The notes under the pieces were generated by a model. The model worked only from the letters and a program-made list of their open reading frames with translations. It ran no database searches and was not told where the DNA came from. Positions 34,813 through 43,855 of a stretch of 64,000 nucleotides of DNA are shown here, piece by piece. Position 1 is the first letter of the stretch, and each line of letters begins with the position of its first letter. This DNA comes from JAGLOK01 sp963675575 (GTDB lineage Bacteria > Bacillota > Clostridia > Christensenellales > UMGS416). Where the stretch lies: positions 496,001-560,000 of the forward strand of contig OY776378.1 in NCBI GenBank assembly GCA_963675575.1, given 5' to 3'. The translations under genes were made by a program, and so were the position numbers.

Positions 34813-36474
34813 ATGATTAGTGATAGCGTTAAAAAAGGAATAAGCAAGGCACCGCACCGTTCGCTTTTTAAAGCGATGGGCTATACTGACGAGGAACTTT
34901 CCCGTCCGTTGGTTGGGGTTATACACGCTGGAAGCGAGATAGTCCCGGGACACATACATCTGGATAAAATCGCAAAGGCTGTGGCGGATGGAATCCGCAT
35001 GGCTGGGGGAACTCCGGTATTAATGAATACAATCGGCGTTTGCGATGGAATAGCTATGGGACATTCAGGGATGAATTTCTCGCTGGCATCACGCGAACTT
35101 GTTGCCGATACGGCAGAAACCATGATAATGGCGCACGGGTTTGATGCTGTCGCGTTTGTGCCGAACTGCGATAAAATTGTTCCTGGAATGCTTATGGCGG
35201 CGGCGAGGATTAACCGTCCGTCGATATTTTGCAGCGGAGGGCCAATGATGCCCGGCCGCGACAGCACCGGAAGATCTACTAATCTAAATGATGTATTTGA
35301 AGCTGTAGGTCAGTACGCAGCCGGAAAAATTGATGAAGATGTAGTATGTGATATGGAAAACACGGCTTGTCCCGGATGCGGGTCATGCGCCGGAATGTTT
35401 ACCGCAAACTCAATGAATTGCTTAACTGAAGCTTTGGGAATGGCGCTTACAGGTAACGGAACAATACCGGCTGTAAACGCGGAGCGCATACGCTTTGCAA
35501 AGACAAGCGGAATGCAGCTGATGAAAGTGTTTGAAGCTCAGCTGTTGCCACGCGATATTATGACTGAAAAAGCATTTGAAAATGGACTTAGGGTGGATAT
35601 GGCACTAGGTTGCTCGACAAACTCTGTGTTGCATCTTCCGGCTATCGCCAATGAATGCGAAATCGAATTAAGTTTGGATTTGGTAGATCGTATCAGCAAA
35701 ACCACACCAAATCTTTGCAGACTTTCTCCTGCGGGAGCGACAAATATAATTGATCTGCATTATTCAGGCGGAGTCGGCGCGGTCATAAACGAACTAAACC
35801 AAAACGGATTGATTAATTCCGACAATAAATGTGTGGTACTTACCTCAATAGGAGAACATGTGAGTGGCAAAAAGATTTCAAATTACAATGTGATTCATAG
35901 TTTCAAAGAGCCATACTCGCCGGAAGGCGGAATCGCCGTTCTTAAAGGCAATCTTGCACCCAACTGCGGGGTTGTAAAGCAATCCGCGGTAGCACCCGAA
36001 ATGATGCAGCACATAGGCCCTGCTGTCGTATTTGACAGCGAAGAAGATGCAATAAAGGCTATAACATCAGGAGGAGTCAAAAAAGGCGACGTTGTTGTTA
36101 TAAGATATGAAGGTCCAGCGGGCGGACCCGGAATGCGTGAGATGCTTTCTCCGACTTCAGCTATTGCAGGAATGGGTTTAGATAAAGACGTTGCATTGAT
36201 TACAGACGGACGTTTCAGTGGAGCGACAAGAGGCGCGGCTATAGGCCATGTGTCCCCTGAAGCTCAAGCGGGCGGACCTATTGCAGCGGTAGAGCCTGGC
36301 GACATGATTAAAATCGATATCAAAAACCGTGAACTAACGTTGCTTGTAGATGATGATGTGATAGCTGAACGGCTGTCCAAAATAGAAAAGCGAGATTATA
36401 AAATTAAAAAGGGATGGCTTTACCGCTACGCAAGACTTGTAACATCAGCCGACAAAGGCGCGGTTTTAAAATAG
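34813..36474 (+). CDS. ilvD: Dihydroxy-acid dehydratase
   Basis: 553 residues. Fe-S cysteines lie in P-N-C-D-K and C-P-G-C-G-S-C-A-G-M-F-T-A-N-S-M-N-C. The C-terminal domain has D-G-R-F-S-G-A-T-R-G. It removes water from the dihydroxy acids to give the valine and isoleucine oxo-acids. It is set apart from leuB by two hairpins. Confidence 0.96.
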   Translation: MISDSVKKGISKAPHRSLFKAMGYTDEELSRPLVGVIHAGSEIVPGHIHLDKIAKAVADGIRMAGGTPVLMNTIGVCDGIAMGHSGMNFSLASRELVADTAETMIMAHGFDAVAFVPNCDKIVPGMLMAAARINRPSIFCSGGPMMPGRDSTGRSTNLNDVFEAVGQYAAGKIDEDVVCDMENTACPGCGSCAGMFTANSMNCLTEALGMALTGNGTIPAVNAERIRFAKTSGMQLMKVFEAQLLPRDIMTEKAFENGLRVDMALGCSTNSVLHLPAIANECEIELSLDLVDRISKTTPNLCRLSPAGATNIIDLHYSGGVGAVINELNQNGLINSDNKCVVLTSIGEHVSGKKISNYNVIHSFKEPYSPEGGIAVLKGNLAPNCGVVKQSAVAPEMMQHIGPAVVFDSEEDAIKAITSGGVKKGDVVVIRYEGPAGGPGMREMLSPTSAIAGMGLDKDVALITDGRFSGATRGAAIGHVSPEAQAGGPIAAVEPGDMIKIDIKNRELTLLVDDDVIAERLSKIEKRDYKIKKGWLYRYARLVTSADKGAVLK

Positions 36475-36502
36475 ACAAACACCTATATAAGGAGGAAATA
36501 TT

Positions 36503-38158
36503 ATGAAAATGACAGGAGCACAAATTGTATTGGAATGCTTGAAAAAGCATGAAGTTGATACAGTATTTGGATACCCTGGCGGAGTTGTTATACCCCTATA
36601 TGACGCGTTATATGATGATGAGACAATAACGCATATTTTAACGGCGCATGAACAGGGAGCAAGCCACGCTGCCGACGGATATGCGAGGGCAACCGGCAAA
36701 GTCGGAGTGTGCATTGCCACATCCGGCCCGGGAGCTACAAATCTCGTTACCGGTATAGCCACAGCTTATATGGATTCTGTTCCGATGATAGCAATTACCG
36801 GAAACGTCACCTCACAGCTTCTGGGTAAAGACAGTTTTCAGGAAACAGATATTATCGGAATAACGATGCCCATTACCAAGCACAATTACCAGATTAAAAA
36901 ACCTGAGGATATAGCACCCGTACTGCAGGAAGCATTTGATTTTGCTCAAAGCGGAAGGCCCGGTCCTGTGCTTATAGATATTACAAAAGACGCTTTTGTA
37001 CACGAGTGCGAATATGTTCCCTGCGACACATGCCTTTTCCTTACTAAAAGGGAAGGCGATTCAGCCGTAGATATTATGAAAATAATTGAAGCTTCTAAAA
37101 AACCTGTTATTTTCGCGGGTGGCGGGGCTGTCGGCTCAGGGGCTGCTGACGAACTATACAAGTTTGCACAAATCATTGAAGCTCCTGTTTCATGCTCGCT
37201 TATGGGGATAAGCTCTTTTCCGGCCGATCATGAGCTGTATATGGGCATGGTTGGTATGCACGGCACAATGGCATCAAATATGTCGTTTACAAACTGCGAC
37301 TTGCTCATTGTTTTGGGCGCGAGGTTTTCTGACCGCGTAACGGGAAAACTTGACGAATTCGCGCAACATGCGAAAATCATTCAGGTAGATATAGATGCGT
37401 CTGAGATTAACAAAAATGTGCCCACGAGCGCTCACGTAATCGGAGATATAAAAGATTTTCTTAAAGAGATGAATGAGATTACGCCACAGCAAAATCATAA
37501 AGAGTGGATTGAAAATATTGCTGAATGGAAGAAAAAAGATGAAACTCATATGCCAAAAGATCATTTTCCCAAAAATATTTTGGAGACTATAAATCGATTG
37601 ATTGATAAAACCGCAATTGTTGCAACGGACGTAGGGCAGCATCAGATGTGGACGGCTCAATATTACGCGTTTCATAAAAATGATAGATTTATAACCTCGG
37701 GAGGAATGGGCACGATGGGGTTTGGACTGGGTGCTTCCATAGGTGCGGCAATGGGAGCAAATGGAAGGCGGGTAGTGCACATCTCTGGCGATGGTTCTTT
37801 TAGGATGAACATGAATGAGATGGTAACTACAGCACGATATAATCTCCCTGTTATTACTGTGCTGATGGATAACAACACTCTTGGTATGGTGCGGCAGTGG
37901 CAGACAATGTTTTATAATGCCAGATATTCGCAGACTAATTTGCCTGAAATTGATTTTTGTATGATAGCAAAAGGTCATGGCTATAAATATGCCACAAAGG
38001 TTAAAACATTGGAAGAATTTGAAGAAGCATTTAAAAAGAGCCTGAAAAACGATGGTCCTACTTTGATCCAATGCATAATTGAAACTGATACTATGGTGCT
38101 TCCTATGGTTCCTCCGGGAGCATCGATAGACAAAATTATGATGACAACAAAAAGCTGA
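36503..38158 (+). CDS. ilvB: Acetolactate synthase catalytic subunit
   Basis: 551 residues. The ThDP enzyme layout is complete: Y-P-G-G near residue 25, the catalytic Glu in T-A-H-E-Q-G-A-S-H-A-A-D-G-Y-A-R, a central FAD-binding domain, and the ThDP motif I-S-G-D-G-S-F-R-M-N then M-D-N-N-T-L-G-M-V-R-Q-W-Q. It makes acetolactate or acetohydroxybutyrate with IlvN. It is the last gene of the operon, although its regulatory subunit is the first. Confidence 0.96.
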   Translation: MKMTGAQIVLECLKKHEVDTVFGYPGGVVIPLYDALYDDETITHILTAHEQGASHAADGYARATGKVGVCIATSGPGATNLVTGIATAYMDSVPMIAITGNVTSQLLGKDSFQETDIIGITMPITKHNYQIKKPEDIAPVLQEAFDFAQSGRPGPVLIDITKDAFVHECEYVPCDTCLFLTKREGDSAVDIMKIIEASKKPVIFAGGGAVGSGAADELYKFAQIIEAPVSCSLMGISSFPADHELYMGMVGMHGTMASNMSFTNCDLLIVLGARFSDRVTGKLDEFAQHAKIIQVDIDASEINKNVPTSAHVIGDIKDFLKEMNEITPQQNHKEWIENIAEWKKKDETHMPKDHFPKNILETINRLIDKTAIVATDVGQHQMWTAQYYAFHKNDRFITSGGMGTMGFGLGASIGAAMGANGRRVVHISGDGSFRMNMNEMVTTARYNLPVITVLMDNNTLGMVRQWQTMFYNARYSQTNLPEIDFCMIAKGHGYKYATKVKTLEEFEEAFKKSLKNDGPTLIQCIIETDTMVLPMVPPGASIDKIMMTTKS

Positions 38159-38166
38159 AAAACGGT

Positions 38167-38200
38167 TTAAAAGGATGCGAGCAGCGCATCCTTTTTTTTT
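38167..38200 (+). terminator. Terminator of the ilv/leu operon
   Basis: About 9-bp stem (38171-38179 with 38185-38193), 5-base loop and a run of T residues. Confidence 0.88.
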
Positions 38201-38217
38201 GCGCAAAATCTTTTATA

Positions 38218-38263
38218 TTGACAAAATATAAAATTAGAGTATAATAAGTTATACAAGTTATAC
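38218..38263 (+). promoter_or_regulatory. Promoter plus tandem 9-bp repeat (candidate operator) of the AbrB-ABC operon
   Basis: TTGACA (38218-38223), a 16-base spacer and TATAAT (38240-38245) are followed at once by two identical AAGTTATAC copies (38246-38254 and 38255-38263). The repeat covers the expected RNA start, so a bound regulator, possibly the AbrB-like product of the first gene, would block transcription. Confidence 0.7.
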
Positions 38264-38284
38264 CAATGGGAAAAGAGTGATTTT

Positions 38285-38596
38285 ATGGGAAAGCCTGATG
38301 GCAAAGAGAAATATATGGGTTCGGTCAAGGTCGGCCCGAAGGGACAGATAGTTATCCCTAAAGAAGTGCGAGATATGTTTGAAGTGGAGCCCGGCGATAC
38401 TCTTATATTGCTTGCTGACTCAAAAAAGGGAATAGCTATACAGAAGATGAACGTATTCAGCAAGATTACAGATGCGATTTTCAGCGGAAAAGGAAAGGAA
38501 ATGTATCCTGACTACGAAGAGGAAGATACATTAAATTTTGCTGAAGGAATTAAGAGAATAAACGAAGAAAAAGGTGAGATACATGACAGCGATTGA
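38285..38596 (+). CDS. AbrB/MazE-type regulator of an ABC exporter
   Basis: 103 residues. Residues ~10-55 form a swapped-hairpin DNA-binding domain (V-G-P-K-G-Q-I-V-I-P-K-E-V-R). The C-terminal half is acidic and helical. The stop lies 14 bases inside the next gene, so it is made together with the ABC ATPase. It probably represses its own operon through the tandem repeat at the promoter. Confidence 0.82.
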   Translation: MGKPDGKEKYMGSVKVGPKGQIVIPKEVRDMFEVEPGDTLILLADSKKGIAIQKMNVFSKITDAIFSGKGKEMYPDYEEEDTLNFAEGIKRINEEKGEIHDSD

Positions 38597-39317
38597 AACA
38601 GTTAATCTTACTAAAAAGTATAAAGATACGACGGCGGTGGATAATCTAAATTTAAAAATTGGGCAGGGCGAGCTTTTTGCTCTTCTAGGCGTAAATGGAG
38701 CCGGCAAGACGACGACTATAAAAATGCTGTCATGCCTGACAAAGCCCAGCGATGGCGAGGCGTTTGTTTTAGGCAAGAGTGTAGTGAAAAACCCTGTGGA
38801 AGTAAAGTCCTTAATAAACGTTTCCCCACAGGAGACAGCAGTTGCGCCAAACCTTACAGTGGCTGAAAACTTGGAGCTGATAGCAAGGATTTATGGCAGC
38901 GAGAAAGAGGAAGCCAAAACAAAAGCTAAAGAAATAATAAACTCTTTTGGTTTTTCTGAGATTTCAGGTAAAAAAGCGAAAACACTTTCCGGAGGGTGGC
39001 AAAGGAGGCTTAGCATTGCGATGGGGATAATATCCGATCCTCAGATATTATATCTAGATGAACCCACCTTGGGACTGGATGTGCTTGCCCGTCGTGAACT
39101 GTGGAAAGTGATAAATGAGCTAAAAAGAAAGGTTACCATAATTCTTACGACACATTATATGGAAGAAGCCGAGTCGCTTTCAGACCGAATAGGGATTATG
39201 TCCAAAGGAAAGCTTGTGGCTGTGGGAACTGCCGAAGAACTTATTCTAAAAACAGGCGAAAAGAACTTTGAAGAAGCTTTTATATCACTTGCGGGAGAAA
39301 GTGGGGTGGCGATATGA
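38583..39317 (+). CDS. ABC-2 type exporter, ATP-binding subunit
   Basis: 244 residues from ATG 38583, after an AAAGGTGAG site. Walker A is G-V-N-G-A-G-K-T-T, the signature is L-S-G-G-W-Q-R-R, and Walker B is I-L-Y-L-D-E-P-T-L-G-L-D with a following switch His. Close in form to drug or NatA-type exporters. Its ATGA overlap with the permease gene means they form one transporter. Confidence 0.92.
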   Translation: MTAIETVNLTKKYKDTTAVDNLNLKIGQGELFALLGVNGAGKTTTIKMLSCLTKPSDGEAFVLGKSVVKNPVEVKSLINVSPQETAVAPNLTVAENLELIARIYGSEKEEAKTKAKEIINSFGFSEISGKKAKTLSGGWQRRLSIAMGIISDPQILYLDEPTLGLDVLARRELWKVINELKRKVTIILTTHYMEEAESLSDRIGIMSKGKLVAVGTAEELILKTGEKNFEEAFISLAGESGVAI

Positions 39318-40051
39318 AAATGCTTGCTTTTGCACAAAGAAACGGAAAAGAAATAGTAAGAGACAAGCTCAACATTGCATTCGGAATAGGTTTTCCGGTG
39401 ATAATACTTTTACTTTTGTCGGCAATCCAATCCAATGTGCCGGTTGATTTGTTTAATATCGAAAAACTTACGCCGGGAGTAGCCGTATTTGGGCTGTCTT
39501 TTGTGTCGCTTTTTTCGGGTATGCTTATAGCGAAAGATAGGACAGGGCTGTTTATGATGAGGCTTTTTGCCTCACCGCTCAAAGCGAGTGATTATATCAT
39601 AGGCTACACGCTTCCACTTTTTCCGCTTGCATTGGCGCAGATAGTTATAGTTTTTTTAGTGGCCATGGTGCTGGGACTCTCATTTAGCGCGTATTTACTT
39701 TTGACTGTGGCCGTGCTTATACCGGCGGCTCTTCTGTTTATAGCGATTGGGCTTCTTTGTGGCGGCTTGTTTACAGACAAGCAGGTGGGCGGAATATGCG
39801 GGGCGCTGCTTACAAACCTGAGCGCTTGGCTGTCAGGAACTTGGTTTGATTTAGACCTTGTTGGAGGAACGTTTAAAAGCATTGCAAACGCCTTGCCTTT
39901 TGTTCACGCCGTGGAAGCGGCTCGGGCGGCTCTTTCAGGGGATTTATCAATGGTTTTACCGCATTTGATGTGGGTTATAGTTTATGCCGCGGTTATACTG
40001 GCGGCGGCGATATGGGTATTTACAAAGAAGATGAATGGTGATGGCATATAG
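39314..40051 (+). CDS. ABC-2 type exporter, membrane subunit
   Basis: 245 residues with six predicted membrane helices, starting with a short amphipathic cytoplasmic helix as in ABC-2 permeases. The central part carries the L-F-A-S-P-L motif region. It pairs with the preceding ATPase to export an unknown compound, perhaps a drug. Confidence 0.9.
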   Translation: MKMLAFAQRNGKEIVRDKLNIAFGIGFPVIILLLLSAIQSNVPVDLFNIEKLTPGVAVFGLSFVSLFSGMLIAKDRTGLFMMRLFASPLKASDYIIGYTLPLFPLALAQIVIVFLVAMVLGLSFSAYLLLTVAVLIPAALLFIAIGLLCGGLFTDKQVGGICGALLTNLSAWLSGTWFDLDLVGGTFKSIANALPFVHAVEAARAALSGDLSMVLPHLMWVIVYAAVILAAAIWVFTKKMNGDGI

Positions 40052-40062
40052 TTATAAAATTC

Positions 40063-40095
40063 AAAGGTCCCCGAATTGACGGGGACCTTTTTTTA
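40063..40095. terminator. Bidirectional terminator between convergent operons
   Basis: Perfect 11-bp stem (40063-40073 with 40080-40090), 6-base loop, T-run on + and A-run on the other side. It ends both the ABC operon and the RND operon. Confidence 0.9.
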
Positions 40096-40103
40096 TGCAA
40101 GTG

Positions 40104-43100
40104 TTATGCTTTTTTTCTTTTAGCTATACTTACAAATACCGGTAGAACAATTAATGTGAGCATGGTAGACACTAATAATCCCGACATAAGAGCTATTGCC
40201 ATGGGCTTAAACAAATCACTGTTGCTTAACACGAGAGGGATTAGTCCAATGACCGTCGTGATGGTACTCAGCAATATAGGTCTTAGTCTCCTGAGCGATG
40301 CGTTTATGCACGCCTTTTTTATCGGAACGTTATTTGCCTGTTCTTTATTGATATAGTCTATTAAGATTATTGCGTTGTTTACCACTATTCCCAAAAGGCT
40401 TACAATGCCCAACAGTGCTGTGAAGGATATCGGTTGGCCTGTGATGTAAAGTCCAGTAATAGAGCCTATGGCAGATAAAGGAATTGTTATAAATATCAGA
40501 AGCGGCATTAAAAATGACTTGAACTGAATCATAAGAATCATAAACACGATTGCCAAAGCCACGACTCCCAATATTCCGACTTGGCCAAAATTCTCTTTTA
40601 TTAGCACGTTTTCGCCGTCATAAATAATCGAAGCGCCTTCGAGATTTAATTCTTCTATTTTATCTTTTATATCATTCAGCGTTTTGCCTTTGTCATAGTC
40701 TAAGTTATAATCCGCGGTCACACTCATTGAATAGTCCCCGTTGTATCTTGGCAGTGAGGAAAGAGTGCTGGTTTTTTCAAGCTTAACGAGCTCTTTGGCG
40801 CTCACGTAAGTACCTTGAGAGGTCTTAATCGGAATGGAACCAAAATCATCTCTGGTGGCGTATTTGCCGGATACGATAACACTTGATTCATATCCGTCTT
40901 TTGATATTATTGACGCCTCTCTACCCATTAGTGCGATGCTTATTTCATTTTGAACTTGAGCGGGCATTAATCCATTCATTATAGCTTGGTTTTTTAAAAT
41001 GCGCATACTATATTCTTCTATATAATCATTGTTGCTTTGATTAACATTGATTAGGCCGGAGTTAGCATCTAAAATATCGAATATTTGATTTTCATAGTTT
41101 TTTAAATCATCTATATCATCCCCGACTATTCTGATTTTTAGATCTTCGTCCATTGGGAACGCATACATAAGCTCTTTTACCGTGATTTTGGCGTTAAGAT
41201 TTTTTTCTTCCAGCTTTTCTTGAAGATAGGCTTTGAATTCTCCATTTGTTTCATAATCTGTTTCGTCAAGATCGACACGCATCATTATTTGACCCAGATC
41301 GGGTGTCTTGGCATAGACATACATTATTTGATTGAATCTGGGAAGGCCACCGCCGGCGGATGCGGTGTATTCAGTTACTCCGTCTTCAGTATCTATCATA
41401 TTGGATATTTCATCCACAATATCGATTGTTCCTTGTATATCGTCGGAAGTGTTATTTTTAATGTCAATATATATAATATCTTTATCGGAGGCTGGGAAGA
41501 AAATAGTGTCGAGATTTAGCGCCAAATATGCACTTCCCGCCACAAGGATTAATACGACTGCTATAACCAGGGCTTTTCCTTTCATGCTGGTTTTAAGCAG
41601 ATTTTTGAAGAATTTTAGGCTTTTTCTTTTAGCTCTCCTTTTTCTTGCCTCAAAGAAGATATATCCCAGCACAGGTATAACAAGCATGGCTGTTATATAG
41701 GATGCTATAAGGGAAATAGAAACAATCTGTGGTAACGCCTTTATATAGTCGCCTGCTATTGAATTTAGGAAAAGGAACGGCATAAACGCGGCAACCGTAG
41801 TAATGGTTGATGTAAGGACGGGCACAGCAACATTTTTAACGCCTAACATGCATGCTTTTTTCCGCTTTTCTCCGCTGTCTAAAAATCCTTGTATGGAGTC
41901 GCTTACAACAATTGAATTATCAACCAACATGCCCAGGCTTACAATTAGCGCGGCGATTGAGATTTGATGGATCTTAATTCCGATAAGATACATGACGCCC
42001 AAAGAAATCAATATTGAAAGCGGAAGCGAAACGGATACGACAACGGCGTTTCTCACGCCCATCCCGACAAGCACCACTAAGATAACCAGCCCTACTGCCA
42101 GCATCAAATTTTTGAGAAAGTTAATTAAGGAATTATCAATTTCATCCGGCTGGGAAATAATCAGCGATGTTTCAAGTCCGTCTGGAAGGTCGTTTTCTAT
42201 ATCATCAAGTTTTTCGTTTATCTCATCTTTAAGAGGTAAAATATTGATTTCATCTTCAAAATATCCGGCTATTATTACAGCCTCATTGCCGTTTCGGGTG
42301 TAATAAGTGTTTGATGCAGCGGTTTCGTAGCTTATATCTGCTACATCTTTTAGACGGATAATTTTGTTTGCTTCGGCGGAATAACCCACTTCAAGATTGG
42401 ATATGTCATTGATGTTTTTATATCCGCCCACATAATCCACAGTATATGAGCTGCCGTCTTCTTTGACTTTTCCGATTGGGATATCCAGATTTCCCGACTC
42501 AATCAAAGAGACTGCTTCGTCAAATGAGATGCCCGCGGACTGCATAGTCGCTTCATCCATTTTGACTGATAAAACAAATGTGGTTTGTCCTATGATTTCA
42601 AAGTTTGAAAATCCTTCTATTTCATCTAGTTTATCTGCAATGAACTCCGCCTCAGAAACCACTTGCGCATTGGTTAGATTCTCTGAAGACAAACAAAGCA
42701 GAATACCCGCTGTGTCGGTTATATTTGTGTTTACGTTTATTTCACCGCAATTTTCAGGAAAACTTTTTTGCAGGGAGGACATAGACTCTTTAAGCTGTCT
42801 GAATGATTCGTCCCTATCGGCGGAAAATTTAAACTCCAATATTACTATGGACAAGCTGTTTGAGCTGTAGGAGTTTGCTGAGTCATAGCCGTTTATTTTC
42901 TTTATTGAAGATTCTATCGGCTGCGTAACGTATGCGTCAACGTCGCTTTGTGATGCCCCCGGGAAAACAGTTGTTATCATAGCGTAGGGAATAGAAAAAT
43001 CAGGCGATTCCTGCTTCGGATTTTCTATATAGCCGAAAATACCTGCCGCAATAATTGCGAATACGAAAAACAATGTGATTTTTCGGTTATTTATTAAGCT

Positions 43101-43118
43101 GTAAATTATTTTTTTCAT
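40104..43118 (-). CDS. RND-family efflux transporter
   Basis: 1004 residues with the twofold RND layout: one N-terminal helix, a large outside loop (porter domain), six helices, then the pattern again. Internal duplication is visible: I-S-L-G-V-M-Y-L in the first half against a matching bundle near the end. It uses the proton gradient to expel lipophilic compounds. No membrane-fusion or outer-membrane gene is nearby, as usual in Gram-positives. Transcribed with the TetR gene, whose stop overlaps its start by 4 bases. Confidence 0.93.
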   Translation of the reverse strand: MKKIIYSLINNRKITLFFVFAIIAAGIFGYIENPKQESPDFSIPYAMITTVFPGASQSDVDAYVTQPIESSIKKINGYDSANSYSSNSLSIVILEFKFSADRDESFRQLKESMSSLQKSFPENCGEINVNTNITDTAGILLCLSSENLTNAQVVSEAEFIADKLDEIEGFSNFEIIGQTTFVLSVKMDEATMQSAGISFDEAVSLIESGNLDIPIGKVKEDGSSYTVDYVGGYKNINDISNLEVGYSAEANKIIRLKDVADISYETAASNTYYTRNGNEAVIIAGYFEDEINILPLKDEINEKLDDIENDLPDGLETSLIISQPDEIDNSLINFLKNLMLAVGLVILVVLVGMGVRNAVVVSVSLPLSILISLGVMYLIGIKIHQISIAALIVSLGMLVDNSIVVSDSIQGFLDSGEKRKKACMLGVKNVAVPVLTSTITTVAAFMPFLFLNSIAGDYIKALPQIVSISLIASYITAMLVIPVLGYIFFEARKRRAKRKSLKFFKNLLKTSMKGKALVIAVVLILVAGSAYLALNLDTIFFPASDKDIIYIDIKNNTSDDIQGTIDIVDEISNMIDTEDGVTEYTASAGGGLPRFNQIMYVYAKTPDLGQIMMRVDLDETDYETNGEFKAYLQEKLEEKNLNAKITVKELMYAFPMDEDLKIRIVGDDIDDLKNYENQIFDILDANSGLINVNQSNNDYIEEYSMRILKNQAIMNGLMPAQVQNEISIALMGREASIISKDGYESSVIVSGKYATRDDFGSIPIKTSQGTYVSAKELVKLEKTSTLSSLPRYNGDYSMSVTADYNLDYDKGKTLNDIKDKIEELNLEGASIIYDGENVLIKENFGQVGILGVVALAIVFMILMIQFKSFLMPLLIFITIPLSAIGSITGLYITGQPISFTALLGIVSLLGIVVNNAIILIDYINKEQANNVPIKKACINASLRRLRPILLSTITTVIGLIPLVLSNSDLFKPMAIALMSGLLVSTMLTLIVLPVFVSIAKRKKA

Positions 43119-43714
43119 GTAGTTTCCTCTCCTGCGAAGTTGAATTTTGATATAAGAGCTTTTTTCATGAAAGACAAAAAGTCATAAAGAACCTCAAGCT
43201 TTGTATCTTCATCAATTTTTTGCATTAAAATGCTTATGATTCCGTTTATGTACGCACCTGTAAAGGCTTTAACAAACACCTTTTCCTTTTCGGTGGCAGT
43301 TTTTTTTGCGATTTTGTTTTTTGTCCTAATAATGACTGATGAAAAATTTTCTATAACCTTATCTTTTAACGATTCGAACTTTGTGTTGTTGCTGTTTTCA
43401 AGCACCATTACAAATATCTTTTTATTTGAATTGTATATGTTTATAAATTTTCTGCTTTTTTCATCCACGTTTAATTTTATGGGTTTTTTGATAGTGTCTG
43501 TAAATATTTCGTTTATTTCGTTAAAAACCGGGATAGCTATTGTATCATAAAGCGTTTCTTTATCTTTGAAATAATTATAGATATTGCCCACAGCAATGCC
43601 GGAATTTTGAGCTATTGATTTCATTGAAGTTTTTTTATAACCGTTTTCAACAAAACTTTCAAGTGCGTTTTCCAGTATCTTATTTTTGATTTCCTCTTTT
43701 AAAATTTGAGCCAT
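43115..43714 (-). CDS. TetR-family repressor of the RND operon
   Basis: 199 residues. The N-terminal helix-turn-helix reads F-V-E-N-G-Y-K-K-T-S-M-K-S-I-A, then G-N-I-Y-N-Y-F-K-D-K-E. A helical ligand domain follows. It is the first gene of the tetR-RND operon and most likely represses its own promoter through the palindrome just upstream until a transported compound binds. Confidence 0.92.
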   Translation of the reverse strand: MAQILKEEIKNKILENALESFVENGYKKTSMKSIAQNSGIAVGNIYNYFKDKETLYDTIAIPVFNEINEIFTDTIKKPIKLNVDEKSRKFINIYNSNKKIFVMVLENSNNTKFESLKDKVIENFSSVIIRTKNKIAKKTATEKEKVFVKAFTGAYINGIISILMQKIDEDTKLEVLYDFLSFMKKALISKFNFAGEETT

Positions 43715-43729
43715 TAGTGAACCTCAATT

Positions 43730-43773
43730 CATTATTAATGACAATTATATAACTGCTACGTTTTTTTGTCAAC
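43730..43773 (-). promoter_or_regulatory. Consensus promoter and TetR-type operator of the RND operon
   Basis: On the minus strand: TTGACA (complement of 43768-43773), 17 bases, TATAAT (complement of 43745-43750), RNA start near 43738. A perfect inverted repeat TCATTA-T-TAATGA lies at 43730-43742, right over the start site, which is ideal for repression by the first gene's product. Confidence 0.7.
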
Positions 43774-43855
43774 TGATTAGAGACATAAAATGGGTGCTTT
43801 TAGAAAAACTGTTTATGTAATATAATTGATTTATAAATAGATAGGGGAGGGTATT

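Noticed and set aside
37274..38206. 310-codon minus-strand open frame
   Set aside because: It is antisense to ilvB, a clearly recognised gene, and has no sensible motif.
40104..43714. Complete tripartite RND pump
   Set aside because: No membrane-fusion or outer-membrane gene is adjacent, and the rest of the window suggests a Gram-positive cell.
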